This document shows, in pieces, positions 1 through 8,197 of a DNA stretch of 64,000 bases (position 1 is its first letter; each line of letters begins with the position of its first letter). Made by a program: the position numbers and the translations under genes. Below the pieces are notes generated by a model. It was not told the DNA's origin. It saw nothing but the letters and a program-made list of their open reading frames with translations, and made no database searches. The stretch comes from Empedobacter stercoris (GTDB lineage: Bacteria; Bacteroidota; Bacteroidia; Flavobacteriales; Weeksellaceae), in the NCBI RefSeq assembly GCF_965137335.1, contig NZ_CBCRZD010000010.1; one strand, written 5' to 3'.

Positions 1-276
1 CCTGCTTTACAGGATGTATTGTCGCATTTTGATGAAATAAAACTACATTTAATAGAAATTTATTCGAATGAGTTAGGAACAGATGAAATTTTGATTCGAT
101 TAGTTTCGATAGATGAAACGGATGATTTTTTAGCCAAAATAAAAGATCATTTTAGAGCAAAAATGCGTGTAACTCCCTCGATTAAATTTGAAAATTTAGA
201 AACTTTGCAAACAGTCATTTTTAAACCAGAAAGTCGAAAGCCAATCACATTTATTGATTATAGAGAAAACAGTTAA
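1..276 (+). CDS. C-terminal end of a probable phenylacetate-CoA ligase/CoF synthetase-like adenylate-forming enzyme (partial)
   Basis: The reading frame is open to the left edge, so only about 91 C-terminal residues are present. The tail (RKPITFIDYR near the end) and the alternating beta/alpha pattern before it resemble the small C-terminal domain of PaaK/CapK-type adenylate-forming ligases, which activate a carboxylic acid as AMP ester and pass it to CoA or another acceptor. The AMP-binding core lies outside the window, so neither substrate nor family can be proven. The gene ends 9 nt before a strong hairpin. Family call is an inference from the tail only. Confidence 0.5.
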   Translation, partial: PALQDVLSHFDEIKLHLIEIYSNELGTDEILIRLVSIDETDDFLAKIKDHFRAKMRVTPSIKFENLETLQTVIFKPESRKPITFIDYRENS

Positions 277-285
277 TTCAAAAAA

Positions 286-309
286 AAATCCACTCATTTG
301 AGTGGATTT
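286..309. terminator. Bidirectional terminator
   Basis: A perfect 11-bp stem (AAATCCACTCA/TGAGTGGATTT) with a 2-nt centre sits between two convergent genes. The A-run on its left gives a U-run for the minus-strand peptidase transcript. Confidence 0.8.
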
Positions 310-327
310 AATATGTTTAGGAAAATC

Positions 328-1890
328 TTATTTCATATAAGCATCAGAATTTCTTGCAGGGCTTTTAACCTCTGGCCATTCTTGTTGCTTTCCATCTCTA
401 CCAACAGGTAAAACACGACGATCACGATTAACTAATTCATTTTCTTTATCCGCCATCATTGTTAATGTTGCCGCTAAAATTGCATTACTCTGTATTTCTT
501 CGAACACAATTTTGTCATAAGTATCCTTGTTTGTGTGCCAAGTATATGTACCGTAACCCCAATTAAGTGAACTTAACATAAATCCTGGTACGCCTGCAGC
601 AATAAATGAAGCATGATCTGATCCACCTCCACTTGGAAAACCAGGGAAGTCTGTTTTAATTTCATTACGAACAAAAGAAGGTGTCGCAGCTAACCAACGT
701 GTCATATATTCGTAAGATTTTTCGAAACCTGAACCATTGATGTTAACTACTCGCCCAGTCCCATTATCTAAGTTGAACACAGCTTGTGTATTTTTAACAA
801 TTTCCGGATGATCTTCTACGAAAGCACGAGAACCATTTAATCCTTGCTCCTCACTTCCCCATAAACAAATTAAAATGGTACGTTTGTTATTCGGATATAA
901 TTTTTTAATTGTGCGAATAGCTTCCATCATCGCGATTGTTCCTGTTCCGTTATCAGTCGCACCTTGTGCACCATCCCAAGAATCAAAGTGAGCCGATAAA
1001 ATAATATATTCGTTTGGTTTTTCTTTACCTTTTATTTCTCCTACAATATTAAATGTTTTTGCAACTCCATTATGTTTAGATTGCGCATTAACAGTTAATT
1101 TTGGAGCAGTTCCATTTTCAGCTAAACGATATAGCATTCCATAATCTTCATTCGAAATGTCTAACATTGGAATCGTTTTCGTTTTTGCACCAAAAATTCT
1201 GTTTGCACCCATAATTCCAGTCCAATATGAAATGGCAACTGCAGCAGCTCCATTTTTCTCCAAAACTTCTGGAAGTGTATTGTTGTTAAAACCTGTTACT
1301 TTAATAGAATTACTCCAAGCTTCAGCTTCAGCTTTTCTATTTTCAGTTACTTTTTTGTATAATGCTTCAGACCCAAATTCTTTGTATTGATAGTCAGAAC
1401 GTCCATACGATTGGTTTTGAGACATTAAAACAATTTTACCTTTTACACTTGGTAACCAAGCGTCAAATTCCGCTTTCGTTTTGAAAACTGGCATCGCAAT
1501 AACTTCAGCAGTTACAGCTTTTTTAGTTGCTGGTGACCATGCTAATTGAGTTGCTTCGATTGATTTAGCTCTCGGATAAGTCATATCAACGTGAGTTAAA
1601 CCACGTTCCCAAGCTTTCCATGTTCCGTAATCTTCGCGACGAGCTTCAACTCCCCATGATTTTAAGGTTTTAATTGCCCAATCTCCGGCTTGATCCATTT
1701 GTGGTGTTCCAACTAATCGAGGTCCAATTCCGTCTAATAATTCGTGCGAAATTTTTTTCAATTGCGAATTATTTTGGATTTCTGTTACAAAGCTTTGTAC
1801 TGTTGGATCCAATTTTTCTTGCGCTTGCGCATGTACTGCAACAGAAGATAAAACTAATGCAGAGTAAGTTAATGTGTTAATCAATTTCAT
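328..1890 (-). CDS. Secreted M28-family zinc aminopeptidase/carboxypeptidase with PA domain
   Basis: A 520-aa exported peptidase. Residues 1-23 form a signal peptide (hydrophobic stretch, then AHAQAQ). Residues about 125-260 look like a protease-associated (PA) insert. The M28 zinc site is complete: H301 in HFDSWD, D313 in ATDNGTG, E347/E348 in GSEEQG, D375 in NLDNG and H452 in WHTNKD. M28 enzymes remove residues from peptide ends using two zinc ions. It stands alone, ending at a shared hairpin. It probably acts in the periplasm or outside the cell; substrate preference cannot be read from sequence. A second, shorter M28 lipoprotein lies at 57.9 kb. Confidence 0.9.
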   Translation of the reverse strand: MKLINTLTYSALVLSSVAVHAQAQEKLDPTVQSFVTEIQNNSQLKKISHELLDGIGPRLVGTPQMDQAGDWAIKTLKSWGVEARREDYGTWKAWERGLTHVDMTYPRAKSIEATQLAWSPATKKAVTAEVIAMPVFKTKAEFDAWLPSVKGKIVLMSQNQSYGRSDYQYKEFGSEALYKKVTENRKAEAEAWSNSIKVTGFNNNTLPEVLEKNGAAAVAISYWTGIMGANRIFGAKTKTIPMLDISNEDYGMLYRLAENGTAPKLTVNAQSKHNGVAKTFNIVGEIKGKEKPNEYIILSAHFDSWDGAQGATDNGTGTIAMMEAIRTIKKLYPNNKRTILICLWGSEEQGLNGSRAFVEDHPEIVKNTQAVFNLDNGTGRVVNINGSGFEKSYEYMTRWLAATPSFVRNEIKTDFPGFPSGGGSDHASFIAAGVPGFMLSSLNWGYGTYTWHTNKDTYDKIVFEEIQSNAILAATLTMMADKENELVNRDRRVLPVGRDGKQQEWPEVKSPARNSDAYMK

Positions 1891-2043
1891 AAAAATCTGA
1901 TTTCGTGTGATAAATTTTACAAATTAGGTCTAAAATATAATATTTTGTTAAATAAAAAAAGACTTCAGAAGATGTCTTTACTTTATTTATGTTTTTTTGA
2001 AAATATAATATTGTTTTTTTATTAATTTATCATTCCGAAAAAA

Positions 2044-2071
2044 AATCCCCAACTTCGAAAAATTGAGGATT
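2044..2071 (-). terminator. Terminator of the Hsp20 gene
   Basis: A 9-bp stem with one G-T pair around a 10-nt loop, followed on the minus strand by a run of U. A second weaker hairpin at 1958-1979, also followed by a U-run on the minus strand, may act as a back-up. Confidence 0.75.
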
Positions 2072-2102
2072 GATGAATTAACTAACTAAAATTAAATTTA
2101 TA

Positions 2103-2528
2103 CTATGAAATTTGTATACTACGTTTTTCTTTTGGCAATGCTTCTTCTTTTTTAGGTAAAATTAATTTTAAAATTCCGTTCACATAAGAAGCTTCAATTT
2201 TATCTTCATTAACCGTTTCTGGTAAAGTAAATGCTCTTTTAAAGTTAGTGAAATTAAATTCTCTTCTCGTAAATTTTTCTTCTTTTACATCTTTTGTTTG
2301 ATTGATTTCTGAGGAAATAGTCAAAACATTTTCATCTACCTCAATTGCAAAATCTTCTTTTGTAAGACCTGGCGCAGCTAATAAAATCTCAAAACTATCT
2401 TCGTTTTCTTTGATGTTGACTGCCGGAAATTGATTGTTCGAATTTACGTATGTTTCAAATTTTGGAAGCATCGCATTATCAAATCCAAAAGGGAAATAAT
2501 TTGTTCTGTTTTTTCTAACTGTATTCAT
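2103..2528 (-). CDS. Hsp20/alpha-crystallin family small heat-shock protein
   Basis: A holdase chaperone of the small heat-shock family that binds unfolding proteins in the cytoplasm. From the chosen start it is 141 aa. The alpha-crystallin domain runs from about residue 37 (FPAVNI) to near the C-terminus, with the typical APGL and NGILKLILPK strands and a C-terminal IQI motif of the I-x-I type used for oligomer contacts. An in-frame ATG 36 nt upstream (2564) exists. The inner ATG is preferred because it has an AT-rich leader and begins a normal family N-terminus, and a near-consensus -7 element (TATAATTTG) lies just 5' of the outer ATG. Monocistronic, with its own terminator. Confidence 0.9.
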   Translation of the reverse strand: MNTVRKNRTNYFPFGFDNAMLPKFETYVNSNNQFPAVNIKENEDSFEILLAAPGLTKEDFAIEVDENVLTISSEINQTKDVKEEKFTRREFNFTNFKRAFTLPETVNEDKIEASYVNGILKLILPKKEEALPKEKRSIQIS

Positions 2529-2673
2529 GTTTTGTATGTTTAAATTTTTGATTTCATTATTCATGCTAAATACTTTTCAAATTATATGCAAAATGATTTA
2601 ATAAGACAAAATGACTTGTTTCTGAAAAACATCACTGTCAAAAAGTCTGTAAATTAAATTTAGTGCATAAAAA

Positions 2674-2701
2674 ATCCTGAAAAATTGACTTTTCAGGATT
2701 T
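2674..2701 (-). terminator. Terminator of the S1/P1 nuclease gene
   Basis: An 11-bp perfect stem (AATCCTGAAAA/TTTTCAGGATT) with a 6-nt loop, followed on the minus strand by TTTTTTAT. Confidence 0.8.
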
Positions 2702-2733
2702 GAATTTATTTTAGAATAATCTAAAAATATATT

Positions 2734-3525
2734 TTATTTAAAAATATCATCCAAAACTTTTGCTAAACGAATTCCACCTTTTAATAATTGATCTTCTATG
2801 ATAAATTTGTTATCAAAATGGTAACGGTATCCTAATTTATCGTCCATTTTTACACCTGCGTAAATATTGTTTGCAAGAATGTAAGAACCATAAATCCAGT
2901 CTGCAAAAGTGCCTTCTTTCATTTGAATTTGACGCTCTTTTGAAGCAATATCTAACAAATTTGAATATTCTGTGTACGAATAGTTTTCGTAATCAACTAA
3001 TTTAGAATCCCAAACCGTGTGGATATTTACTTTATCACGGAACCATTCTACTTTGATTCGATTTCCTCCCAAATCATCTGGACGCCCCACATGAAGTGGT
3101 TGATGCGCATCCCCAAGAATGTGAATTAAAAAGTATAAATTATGTTGTTTTTCCTCAATAGTAAGATTTTGATTGTTTTTTAATTCGTTGATTAAAAACA
3201 ACCCTTTTTTGTACATATTTTCATCCGACGTTTGCTCTAAAGCAACATCAAATTGTTGACGATTTAAATTTCCAGGAATGTTAACATAGTGATAAGAATC
3301 TGCATGTTTCCAAGTAGTATCAGATTTAATAAAATCTGGCCAGTTCGCCCAATATGCTAACTTTTGAGGGCCAATAATTTTAGTGATTTCTTTACGAGTT
3401 TTCTTGCTAATATGTTGTTCTGCAATTTGAGAAACTACTCGGTGACCTGTTAATCCCCAAGCTAAAGCACTTTCTGAAGCTAAAAAAGCACCTAAAAGCA
3501 TTACGCTTCCTATTATTTTTTTCAT
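2734..3525 (-). CDS. Secreted S1/P1-family nuclease
   Basis: A zinc-dependent nuclease of the S1/P1 type, which cleaves single-stranded nucleic acids or 3' nucleotides. Residues 1-22 are a signal peptide ending ALA, so the mature protein would start with Trp; in P1 nuclease the N-terminal Trp is itself a zinc ligand. Other ligand motifs are all visible: GHRVV, WPDFIKSD, YHYVN, LGDAHQPLH, the D of RPDDLGGN and HTVWDSK. The start is fixed by a -7 promoter element at 3544-3551: an ATG 21 nt further upstream would overlap it. Likely role is scavenging nucleotides or phosphate outside the cytoplasm. Confidence 0.92.
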   Translation of the reverse strand: MKKIIGSVMLLGAFLASESALAWGLTGHRVVSQIAEQHISKKTRKEITKIIGPQKLAYWANWPDFIKSDTTWKHADSYHYVNIPGNLNRQQFDVALEQTSDENMYKKGLFLINELKNNQNLTIEEKQHNLYFLIHILGDAHQPLHVGRPDDLGGNRIKVEWFRDKVNIHTVWDSKLVDYENYSYTEYSNLLDIASKERQIQMKEGTFADWIYGSYILANNIYAGVKMDDKLGYRYHFDNKFIIEDQLLKGGIRLAKVLDDIFK

Positions 3526-3543
3526 TGTGTGATCGAATTTCTG

Positions 3544-3551
3544 CAAAGATA
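3544..3551 (-). promoter_or_regulatory. -7 promoter element of the nuclease gene
   Basis: TATCTTTG on the minus strand matches the Bacteroidota consensus TAnnTTTG, 18 nt before the chosen ATG. No clear -33 box was seen. Confidence 0.6.
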
Positions 3552-3740
3552 AGGAAAGTTAAGCAAGTTGAAATGTGATTTTTAATTGCAAATGAAGTGA
3601 TAGAGGTTTTACTGAATAGAATAAAAACATTTAAATTTTTATTCAAAAAAAAATCAATTAGAAAAGAATGTAAAAAAACTTAAAAAAAATATTTTTATAT
3701 CAATCCTTGATAAATAGACCGATTGTTGTGGTTTATATAT

Positions 3741-3786
3741 ATAATACTAAAAATAATTCAGTACTTTGTTTTGCATAATACTAAAA
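3741..3786. repeat. 12-bp direct repeats in the padR promoter, possible operator
   Basis: ATAATACTAAAA occurs at 3741-3752 and again at 3775-3786, 34 bp apart, flanking the -33 box of the PadR promoter. TACT/AGTA half-sites in between also form inverted pairs. PadR proteins commonly autoregulate through AT-rich ATAC/GTAT dyads, so these are plausible binding sites; this is an inference from position. Confidence 0.4.
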
Positions 3787-3802
3787 CTTTTATATATATT
3801 TG
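3770..3802 (+). promoter_or_regulatory. Promoter of padR-pspC
   Basis: TTTG at 3770-3773 and TATATTTG at 3795-3802 form a good Bacteroidota -33/-7 pair with a 21-nt spacer. The ATG at 3830 is 27 nt downstream, and an upstream in-frame ATG at 3800 falls inside the -7 box and is therefore rejected. Confidence 0.7.
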
Positions 3803-3829
3803 TATAACAAAATAAAACAAGCCGTTCTT

Positions 3830-4171
3830 ATGAATATAGAGAAAACAAAAGTTCAGATGCGAAAAGGTGTACTGGAATATTGTATTCTCAGCATTATTAA
3901 AAAAGGTGATGCTTATGCATCTGATATCATAGACGAATTGAAAAAAGCAGAGATGATTGTTGTTGAAGGAACATTATATCCGCTTTTAACAAGATTAAAA
4001 AATGATGACCTTTTACAATATCGTTGGGAAGAATCAACCTCAGGACCACCTCGCAAATATTATGCACTTACAGAGTTAGGTGAAGAATTTTTAAAAGAAT
4101 TAGCTGCTACTTGGGATCAGTTAATCGAAGCCGTGAATAAAGTAACCACAGAAACGCACAAAAATGGATAA
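3830..4171 (+). CDS. PadR-family transcriptional regulator
   Basis: A 113-aa winged-helix repressor of the PadR family, the usual length for the short subgroup. The HTH covers roughly residues 15-75: LEYCILSII, DAYASDII and EGTLYPLLTRL are typical, followed by the wing with GPPRKYYALTE. The tail is a short dimerisation helix. Its stop overlaps the start of the next gene by 8 nt, so the two are translationally coupled. Such PadR-PspC pairs are common in Bacteroidota and suggest control of an envelope-related membrane protein, perhaps with autoregulation through the direct repeats upstream. The ligand or signal is unknown. Confidence 0.9.
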   Translation: MNIEKTKVQMRKGVLEYCILSIIKKGDAYASDIIDELKKAEMIVVEGTLYPLLTRLKNDDLLQYRWEESTSGPPRKYYALTELGEEFLKELAATWDQLIEAVNKVTTETHKNG

Positions 4172-5954
4172 GACAGTATCAATAAGTATAGGAGGATTTT
4201 CTTTCGTGTTAGACGAAATCGCCTATAATAAATTAAAAACCTATTTACAGGATGTAAAAACTTCGTTGAGAGGAACAGAAGGTATTGAAGATATTATTGA
4301 AGATGTAGAAATCCGTATTGCTGAATTGTTTCGCGAACGATTAAAATTTAGAGAAGTCGTGAACGAGGATGATATTAATTTTGTGATTGCAACGATGGGG
4401 CATCCAGATCAATATAAAGTAGAGGATGAAGATGGTGAAACGACGTCATCAACAAATTCTTCTTACACTTCATCATCAAATAACCAATCGTATGGAGGAC
4501 AACAAACAGGAGCAAAACGTTTGTACCGTGACCCAGATGATACAATTGTAACAGGATTATCTGCTGGTTTGGCACATTATATGGGCGTAGATCCTTGGTT
4601 TGTGCGAGCTATTTGGTTAGTTCTACTTGTATTAGGCGTAGCAACTCTTGGTGTTTCGTTTTGGTTGGTTGTTTTTTGTTATTTTATCTTATTAATTTTT
4701 GTACCGAAAGCAAAAACGACATCAGAAAAGTTGCAGATGTACGGTCAACCAGCAAACATCGATACCTTAAAAAAAAACGTAGAACAAGCCAGTGAAACGG
4801 TTGTTAGCGGAGGTAAAGAATTAAGTAATAAATTAGGTGGAGTGTTTGGTGTTTTTGGTCGACTATTACTTTGGTTTATTGGATTTATTGTACTGAGTTC
4901 GGGAATTGGATTCATCATAGGTGGATTTGCCTTGTTTTTCACGACGTGGACAGAAATGCCTACTGAATTATTCGGCTATCTTGTAGAAGAGGAATGGATG
5001 AGTATGATTGCCAAAGTATTTGGAGGAATATTGATGGTAATTCCAGGTGTTTTATTGACAATTTTAGGCGTAAAATGTTTTTGGAATCGTGTAACAGTGA
5101 GCAAAGCCGTTATTTTTGGATCAATCGCTCTTTGGTTCGTTGCCTTATTTGCTATCATCGGAATTTCGATAAGTACCGCAAGTAAATTCAGAAATTCTGT
5201 TGAAATGACTGAAGATAAAGTACTAAATATTCCTTCAGATACGCTTCAAATAGAATTTATGAATAGAGAAGAAGGGAATTATAGATACAGTGGTTTCAAT
5301 GATTTAGAGCAATTAATTGATGAAGAAGGTAATTTAGTTATTCCAATTTACAAAACTTTTGACATCGAAGAGAGCAGTGACAATAATGTACATTTAGAAA
5401 TTCGCTATTCATCGAAAGGAGGAAGTAAAGAGGAAGCAAAACGTAATTTAGAATCAATTAAATACAATTATCAATTAGAAGGAAACAAATTGAATTTAGA
5501 TAAATTTGTTAAAATTCCAAAAAATGGTAAATTCAGAGAACAAACAGTTGATATTAAAATTCATGTACCGAAAAATAAAGTATTATTTGTTAGAAAATCA
5601 AATTCGGTAAATATCAAATATGGACAATACGATACCGATTATATTAGAGATGTTAATAATAATTATTTTGCATTTAATGGAAAAAAAATCGTATGTTTGA
5701 ATTGTCAAAAGGATACAGATTCTGAAGATGATAACTTCGAAGGAGATGTAAACATACATGTAAATGACGGAAACGATTCGGCGAGAGTTAGAATCGATAA
5801 AAATGGTATTCGTGTTGAAAGTAATGAAGGATCTGTAGGATTAAATTTACCAGAAACAGAAAACAAAAAAGAAAAATCAAACCAAGAAATAAACTACAAA
5901 GATGATACAGATTCTATTAACATTAACTACAGAAATCATTCAAATAATCGTTGA
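4164..5954 (+). CDS. PspC-domain multi-pass membrane protein
   Basis: A 596-aa membrane protein coupled to padR. Residues 1-90 form an acidic N-terminal domain, then a Ser/Asn-rich linker (92-113). A PspC domain follows at about 118-190 (RLYRDPDDTIVTGLSAGLAHY, then two membrane helices). Further membrane segments lie near 227-260, 284-303 and 313-337. Residues 340-596 form a beta-rich, hydrophilic, Asn/Asp-rich tail, probably periplasmic. PspC in enterobacteria senses envelope stress, but this longer architecture is a distinct Bacteroidota type whose function is not established. Envelope-stress sensing is an inference only. Confidence 0.85.
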   Translation: MDKTVSISIGGFSFVLDEIAYNKLKTYLQDVKTSLRGTEGIEDIIEDVEIRIAELFRERLKFREVVNEDDINFVIATMGHPDQYKVEDEDGETTSSTNSSYTSSSNNQSYGGQQTGAKRLYRDPDDTIVTGLSAGLAHYMGVDPWFVRAIWLVLLVLGVATLGVSFWLVVFCYFILLIFVPKAKTTSEKLQMYGQPANIDTLKKNVEQASETVVSGGKELSNKLGGVFGVFGRLLLWFIGFIVLSSGIGFIIGGFALFFTTWTEMPTELFGYLVEEEWMSMIAKVFGGILMVIPGVLLTILGVKCFWNRVTVSKAVIFGSIALWFVALFAIIGISISTASKFRNSVEMTEDKVLNIPSDTLQIEFMNREEGNYRYSGFNDLEQLIDEEGNLVIPIYKTFDIEESSDNNVHLEIRYSSKGGSKEEAKRNLESIKYNYQLEGNKLNLDKFVKIPKNGKFREQTVDIKIHVPKNKVLFVRKSNSVNIKYGQYDTDYIRDVNNNYFAFNGKKIVCLNCQKDTDSEDDNFEGDVNIHVNDGNDSARVRIDKNGIRVESNEGSVGLNLPETENKKEKSNQEINYKDDTDSININYRNHSNNR

Positions 5955-6000
5955 TTTCTTTGCATAGACCCAAGAAGAAGTTTAATTTATATTATACAAA

Positions 6001-6034
6001 AAAGAGACATTTCAAACGAAATGTCTCTTTTTAT
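6001..6034 (+). terminator. Terminator of padR-pspC
   Basis: A 13-bp perfect stem (AAAGAGACATTTC/GAAATGTCTCTTT) with loop AAAC, followed by a T-rich tract. Confidence 0.85.
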
Positions 6035-6101
6035 TTTCGTTACATTTACAAATATCCGTTTTGAGTTTTGTATGTTTGTATAGGTTTAATGTACCATATT
6101 T

Positions 6102-6662
6102 ATGAAAAAAAATTTAGGTAAATTATTGTATACGTTAGGAGGTTGGAAATTAGACAATCATCTGGATTTATCAAAGGTAGATAAATGCGTTTTGGTTTGT
6201 GCGCCACATACTTCTAATTGGGATTTTTACTATACGATTTTAGCTTTTTGGCAAATGGGAATTCCAATGAAAATGTTTATCAAAGATGCTTGGACAAAGC
6301 CTTGGTATGGTTATTTTATCAAACAAATGGGAGGAATCGGAATCGATCGTTCACAACGACATAATATGGTTGATTTTGCATCAGATATTTTAAAAAAAGC
6401 AGATAAATTATACTTAATCAATACGCCAGAAGGAACGCGTTCACGTGCAGAAAAGTGGAAAAATGGTTTCTTTTATATTGCGCAGAAAGCTGATGTTCCG
6501 ATTGTTTTAGCATATTGTGACTTTAAGAAAAAGCGAGCTGGAATTTCAAAAATTGTAGAAACAGAAAATAAATCTTTGAATGATGTGATGGATGAAATTC
6601 AAGATTTTTACAAAGATGTAACAGCAAAACATCCCGAACTTTATAATCCAAAAATACATTAG
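6102..6662 (+). CDS. 1-acyl-glycerol-3-phosphate acyltransferase-like protein (LPLAT family)
   Basis: A 186-aa acyltransferase of the PlsC/LPLAT type. The HX4D catalytic motif is H36-TSNW-D41 and the acceptor-binding motif is NTPEGTRS at 107-114. Family members transfer an acyl chain to lysophosphatidic acid or another lipid acceptor at the inner membrane. It is shorter than classic PlsC and lacks an obvious membrane helix. It abuts menI directly (0 nt), so it is probably co-transcribed with the menaquinone genes. Whether its substrate is a phospholipid or another polar lipid cannot be told. Confidence 0.85.
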   Translation: MKKNLGKLLYTLGGWKLDNHLDLSKVDKCVLVCAPHTSNWDFYYTILAFWQMGIPMKMFIKDAWTKPWYGYFIKQMGGIGIDRSQRHNMVDFASDILKKADKLYLINTPEGTRSRAEKWKNGFFYIAQKADVPIVLAYCDFKKKRAGISKIVETENKSLNDVMDEIQDFYKDVTAKHPELYNPKIH

Positions 6663-7088
6663 ATGATGAATGAACAAGATAGTTTAAGAAAATTTCAAGC
6701 TATGTCAAAAAACACATTACTTGAAACATTAGATATTGAATTTACAGCAGTTGGAGAAGATTTTTTAGCTGGAAAAATGCCTGTTACACCGAAAGTTCAT
6801 CAACCTTTTGGATTATTGCATGGTGGCGCATCAATTGTTTTAGCTGAAACTTTAGGAAGTACCTTATCCAATATAATTTTAGCATCTGATGATTACGTTG
6901 CTGTAGGGCAACATGTTGATGCAAATCATCTTCGACCAAAGAAAGAGGGGACAATTTTTGGACATGCAACAGTCGTAAAAAGAGGTCGTACATCTCATTT
7001 GATTAAGATTGAAATCAAAGATGAAAACGATAAATTAATTTGTTATACTCATTTAACTAACGCCATTATTTCTAAAAAACATGTTTAA
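6663..7088 (+). CDS. menI: 1,4-dihydroxy-2-naphthoyl-CoA thioesterase (hotdog fold, PaaI family)
   Basis: A 141-aa hotdog thioesterase close to E. coli MenI (YdiI). The motif QPFGLLHGGASIVLAE at 47-62 carries the catalytic Glu62 and the HGG helix start, and NHLRP matches the CoA-side loop. It hydrolyses DHNA-CoA to DHNA, the step between MenB and MenA. General PaaI-type thioesterases share this fold, but its location between an acyltransferase and menF, with menB next, favours the menaquinone role. It starts right after the previous stop and overlaps menF by 8 nt. Confidence 0.82.
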   Translation: MMNEQDSLRKFQAMSKNTLLETLDIEFTAVGEDFLAGKMPVTPKVHQPFGLLHGGASIVLAETLGSTLSNIILASDDYVAVGQHVDANHLRPKKEGTIFGHATVVKRGRTSHLIKIEIKDENDKLICYTHLTNAIISKKHV

Positions 7089-8103
7089 AAAATTTCAAGA
7101 GAAACTTGAAAGATTAATTCAGAATCAAAAACCGTTTATACTTTTCAGAAAACCAAATACGACACAAGTCGAGTTATGGGAGAATAAAACTATTGTAACA
7201 GATAATCAATTTATTTGCAATAGCTTCGATAATTCAAAACTAATTGAATTTAATGATGATGAGGTTCAAGTAATACCAATTGATCAATTACCAAATTTTG
7301 AACTTTCTTTACCAGAATCTGATCAAAATGAAGAGATTTCGTACGAAAATTACATTAATTTAATTCAAAAAACTGTTCAAGAGTTACGCAGTGAGTCGGC
7401 AACAAAAAAAATTGTAATTAGTCGAATCAATTCACTTGCAAAAACAGCAGTTAATTTAGCCGAAACATTCAAAAACTTACACCAACATTATCCAAATGCC
7501 TATCTATATTTGCGTTATGATGTTAAAGAAGGATGTTGGATTGGTGCGTCTCCAGAGCTCTTATTGAAAGAAAATAATCAATTCATCGAAACAGTTTCTT
7601 TGGCAGGTACAAAGGCGAAAGAAGATGATTGGACGGAAAAAGAATACCATGAACAACAAGTTGTTACCGATTATATTGCTTCAACTTTAAAACCTTATAC
7701 TGCTTATATTGATGTGGATGGTCCGTTTTCGGTAAATGCTGGTTTTTTTGAACATTTGAAATCGTATATTTCAGCTCAATTAAACGATAAAACAAAGCTT
7801 TACGATTTATTGAAAGCCTTGCATCCAACGCCTGCTGTTGGTGGAATGCCAAAAGATTTATCGAAAGATTTTATCTTAAAAAATGAAGGATATGATCGCT
7901 CTTTTTATGCAGGTTTTATGGGGTATCAAAATAAAATAGCATCTGAATATTTTGTGAATCTTCGTTGTGCAAAAATCTATTCGAATAAAGTGAATTTGTA
8001 TGTCGGAGGTGGAATTATGCCAGATTCTGTACCTGAAAAGGAATGGCATGAGACAGAATTGAAATCCAAAACAATAGGTGAGTTATTAATTTATTCAACA
8101 TAA
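7081..8103 (+). CDS. menF: Isochorismate synthase
   Basis: A 340-aa chorismate-binding enzyme that converts chorismate to isochorismate, the first menaquinone step. The C-terminal two thirds carry the family signatures LHPTPAVGGMPK (247-258), YDRSFYAGFMG (271-281) and YVGGGIMPDSVPEKEWHETE (307-326). K110 in KKIVISR sits where MenF has its catalytic Lys. The N-terminus is short and poorly conserved, as in other Bacteroidota MenF proteins. Its ATG lies inside the end of menI, implying coupled translation. Salicylate or enterobactin isochorismate synthases are alternatives, but the neighbours argue for MenF. Confidence 0.88.
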   Translation: MFKKFQEKLERLIQNQKPFILFRKPNTTQVELWENKTIVTDNQFICNSFDNSKLIEFNDDEVQVIPIDQLPNFELSLPESDQNEEISYENYINLIQKTVQELRSESATKKIVISRINSLAKTAVNLAETFKNLHQHYPNAYLYLRYDVKEGCWIGASPELLLKENNQFIETVSLAGTKAKEDDWTEKEYHEQQVVTDYIASTLKPYTAYIDVDGPFSVNAGFFEHLKSYISAQLNDKTKLYDLLKALHPTPAVGGMPKDLSKDFILKNEGYDRSFYAGFMGYQNKIASEYFVNLRCAKIYSNKVNLYVGGGIMPDSVPEKEWHETELKSKTIGELLIYST

Positions 8104-8197
8104 ATTAACTTAATCAATAGTTTTACTAAAAGAGTCTAAATTGTAAGAAAAGTCTTATTTTCGAAAAGTTAAAAATTAAAATAAAATACAAAATATA

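Noticed and set aside
1958..1979. Second terminator downstream of Hsp20 as a separate feature
   Set aside because: The stem has a mismatch and the stronger hairpin at 2044-2071 already explains termination; it is only mentioned there.
3800..3829. Upstream ATG at 3800 for the PadR gene
   Set aside because: It overlaps the -7 promoter element at 3795-3802, so it is not in the transcript.
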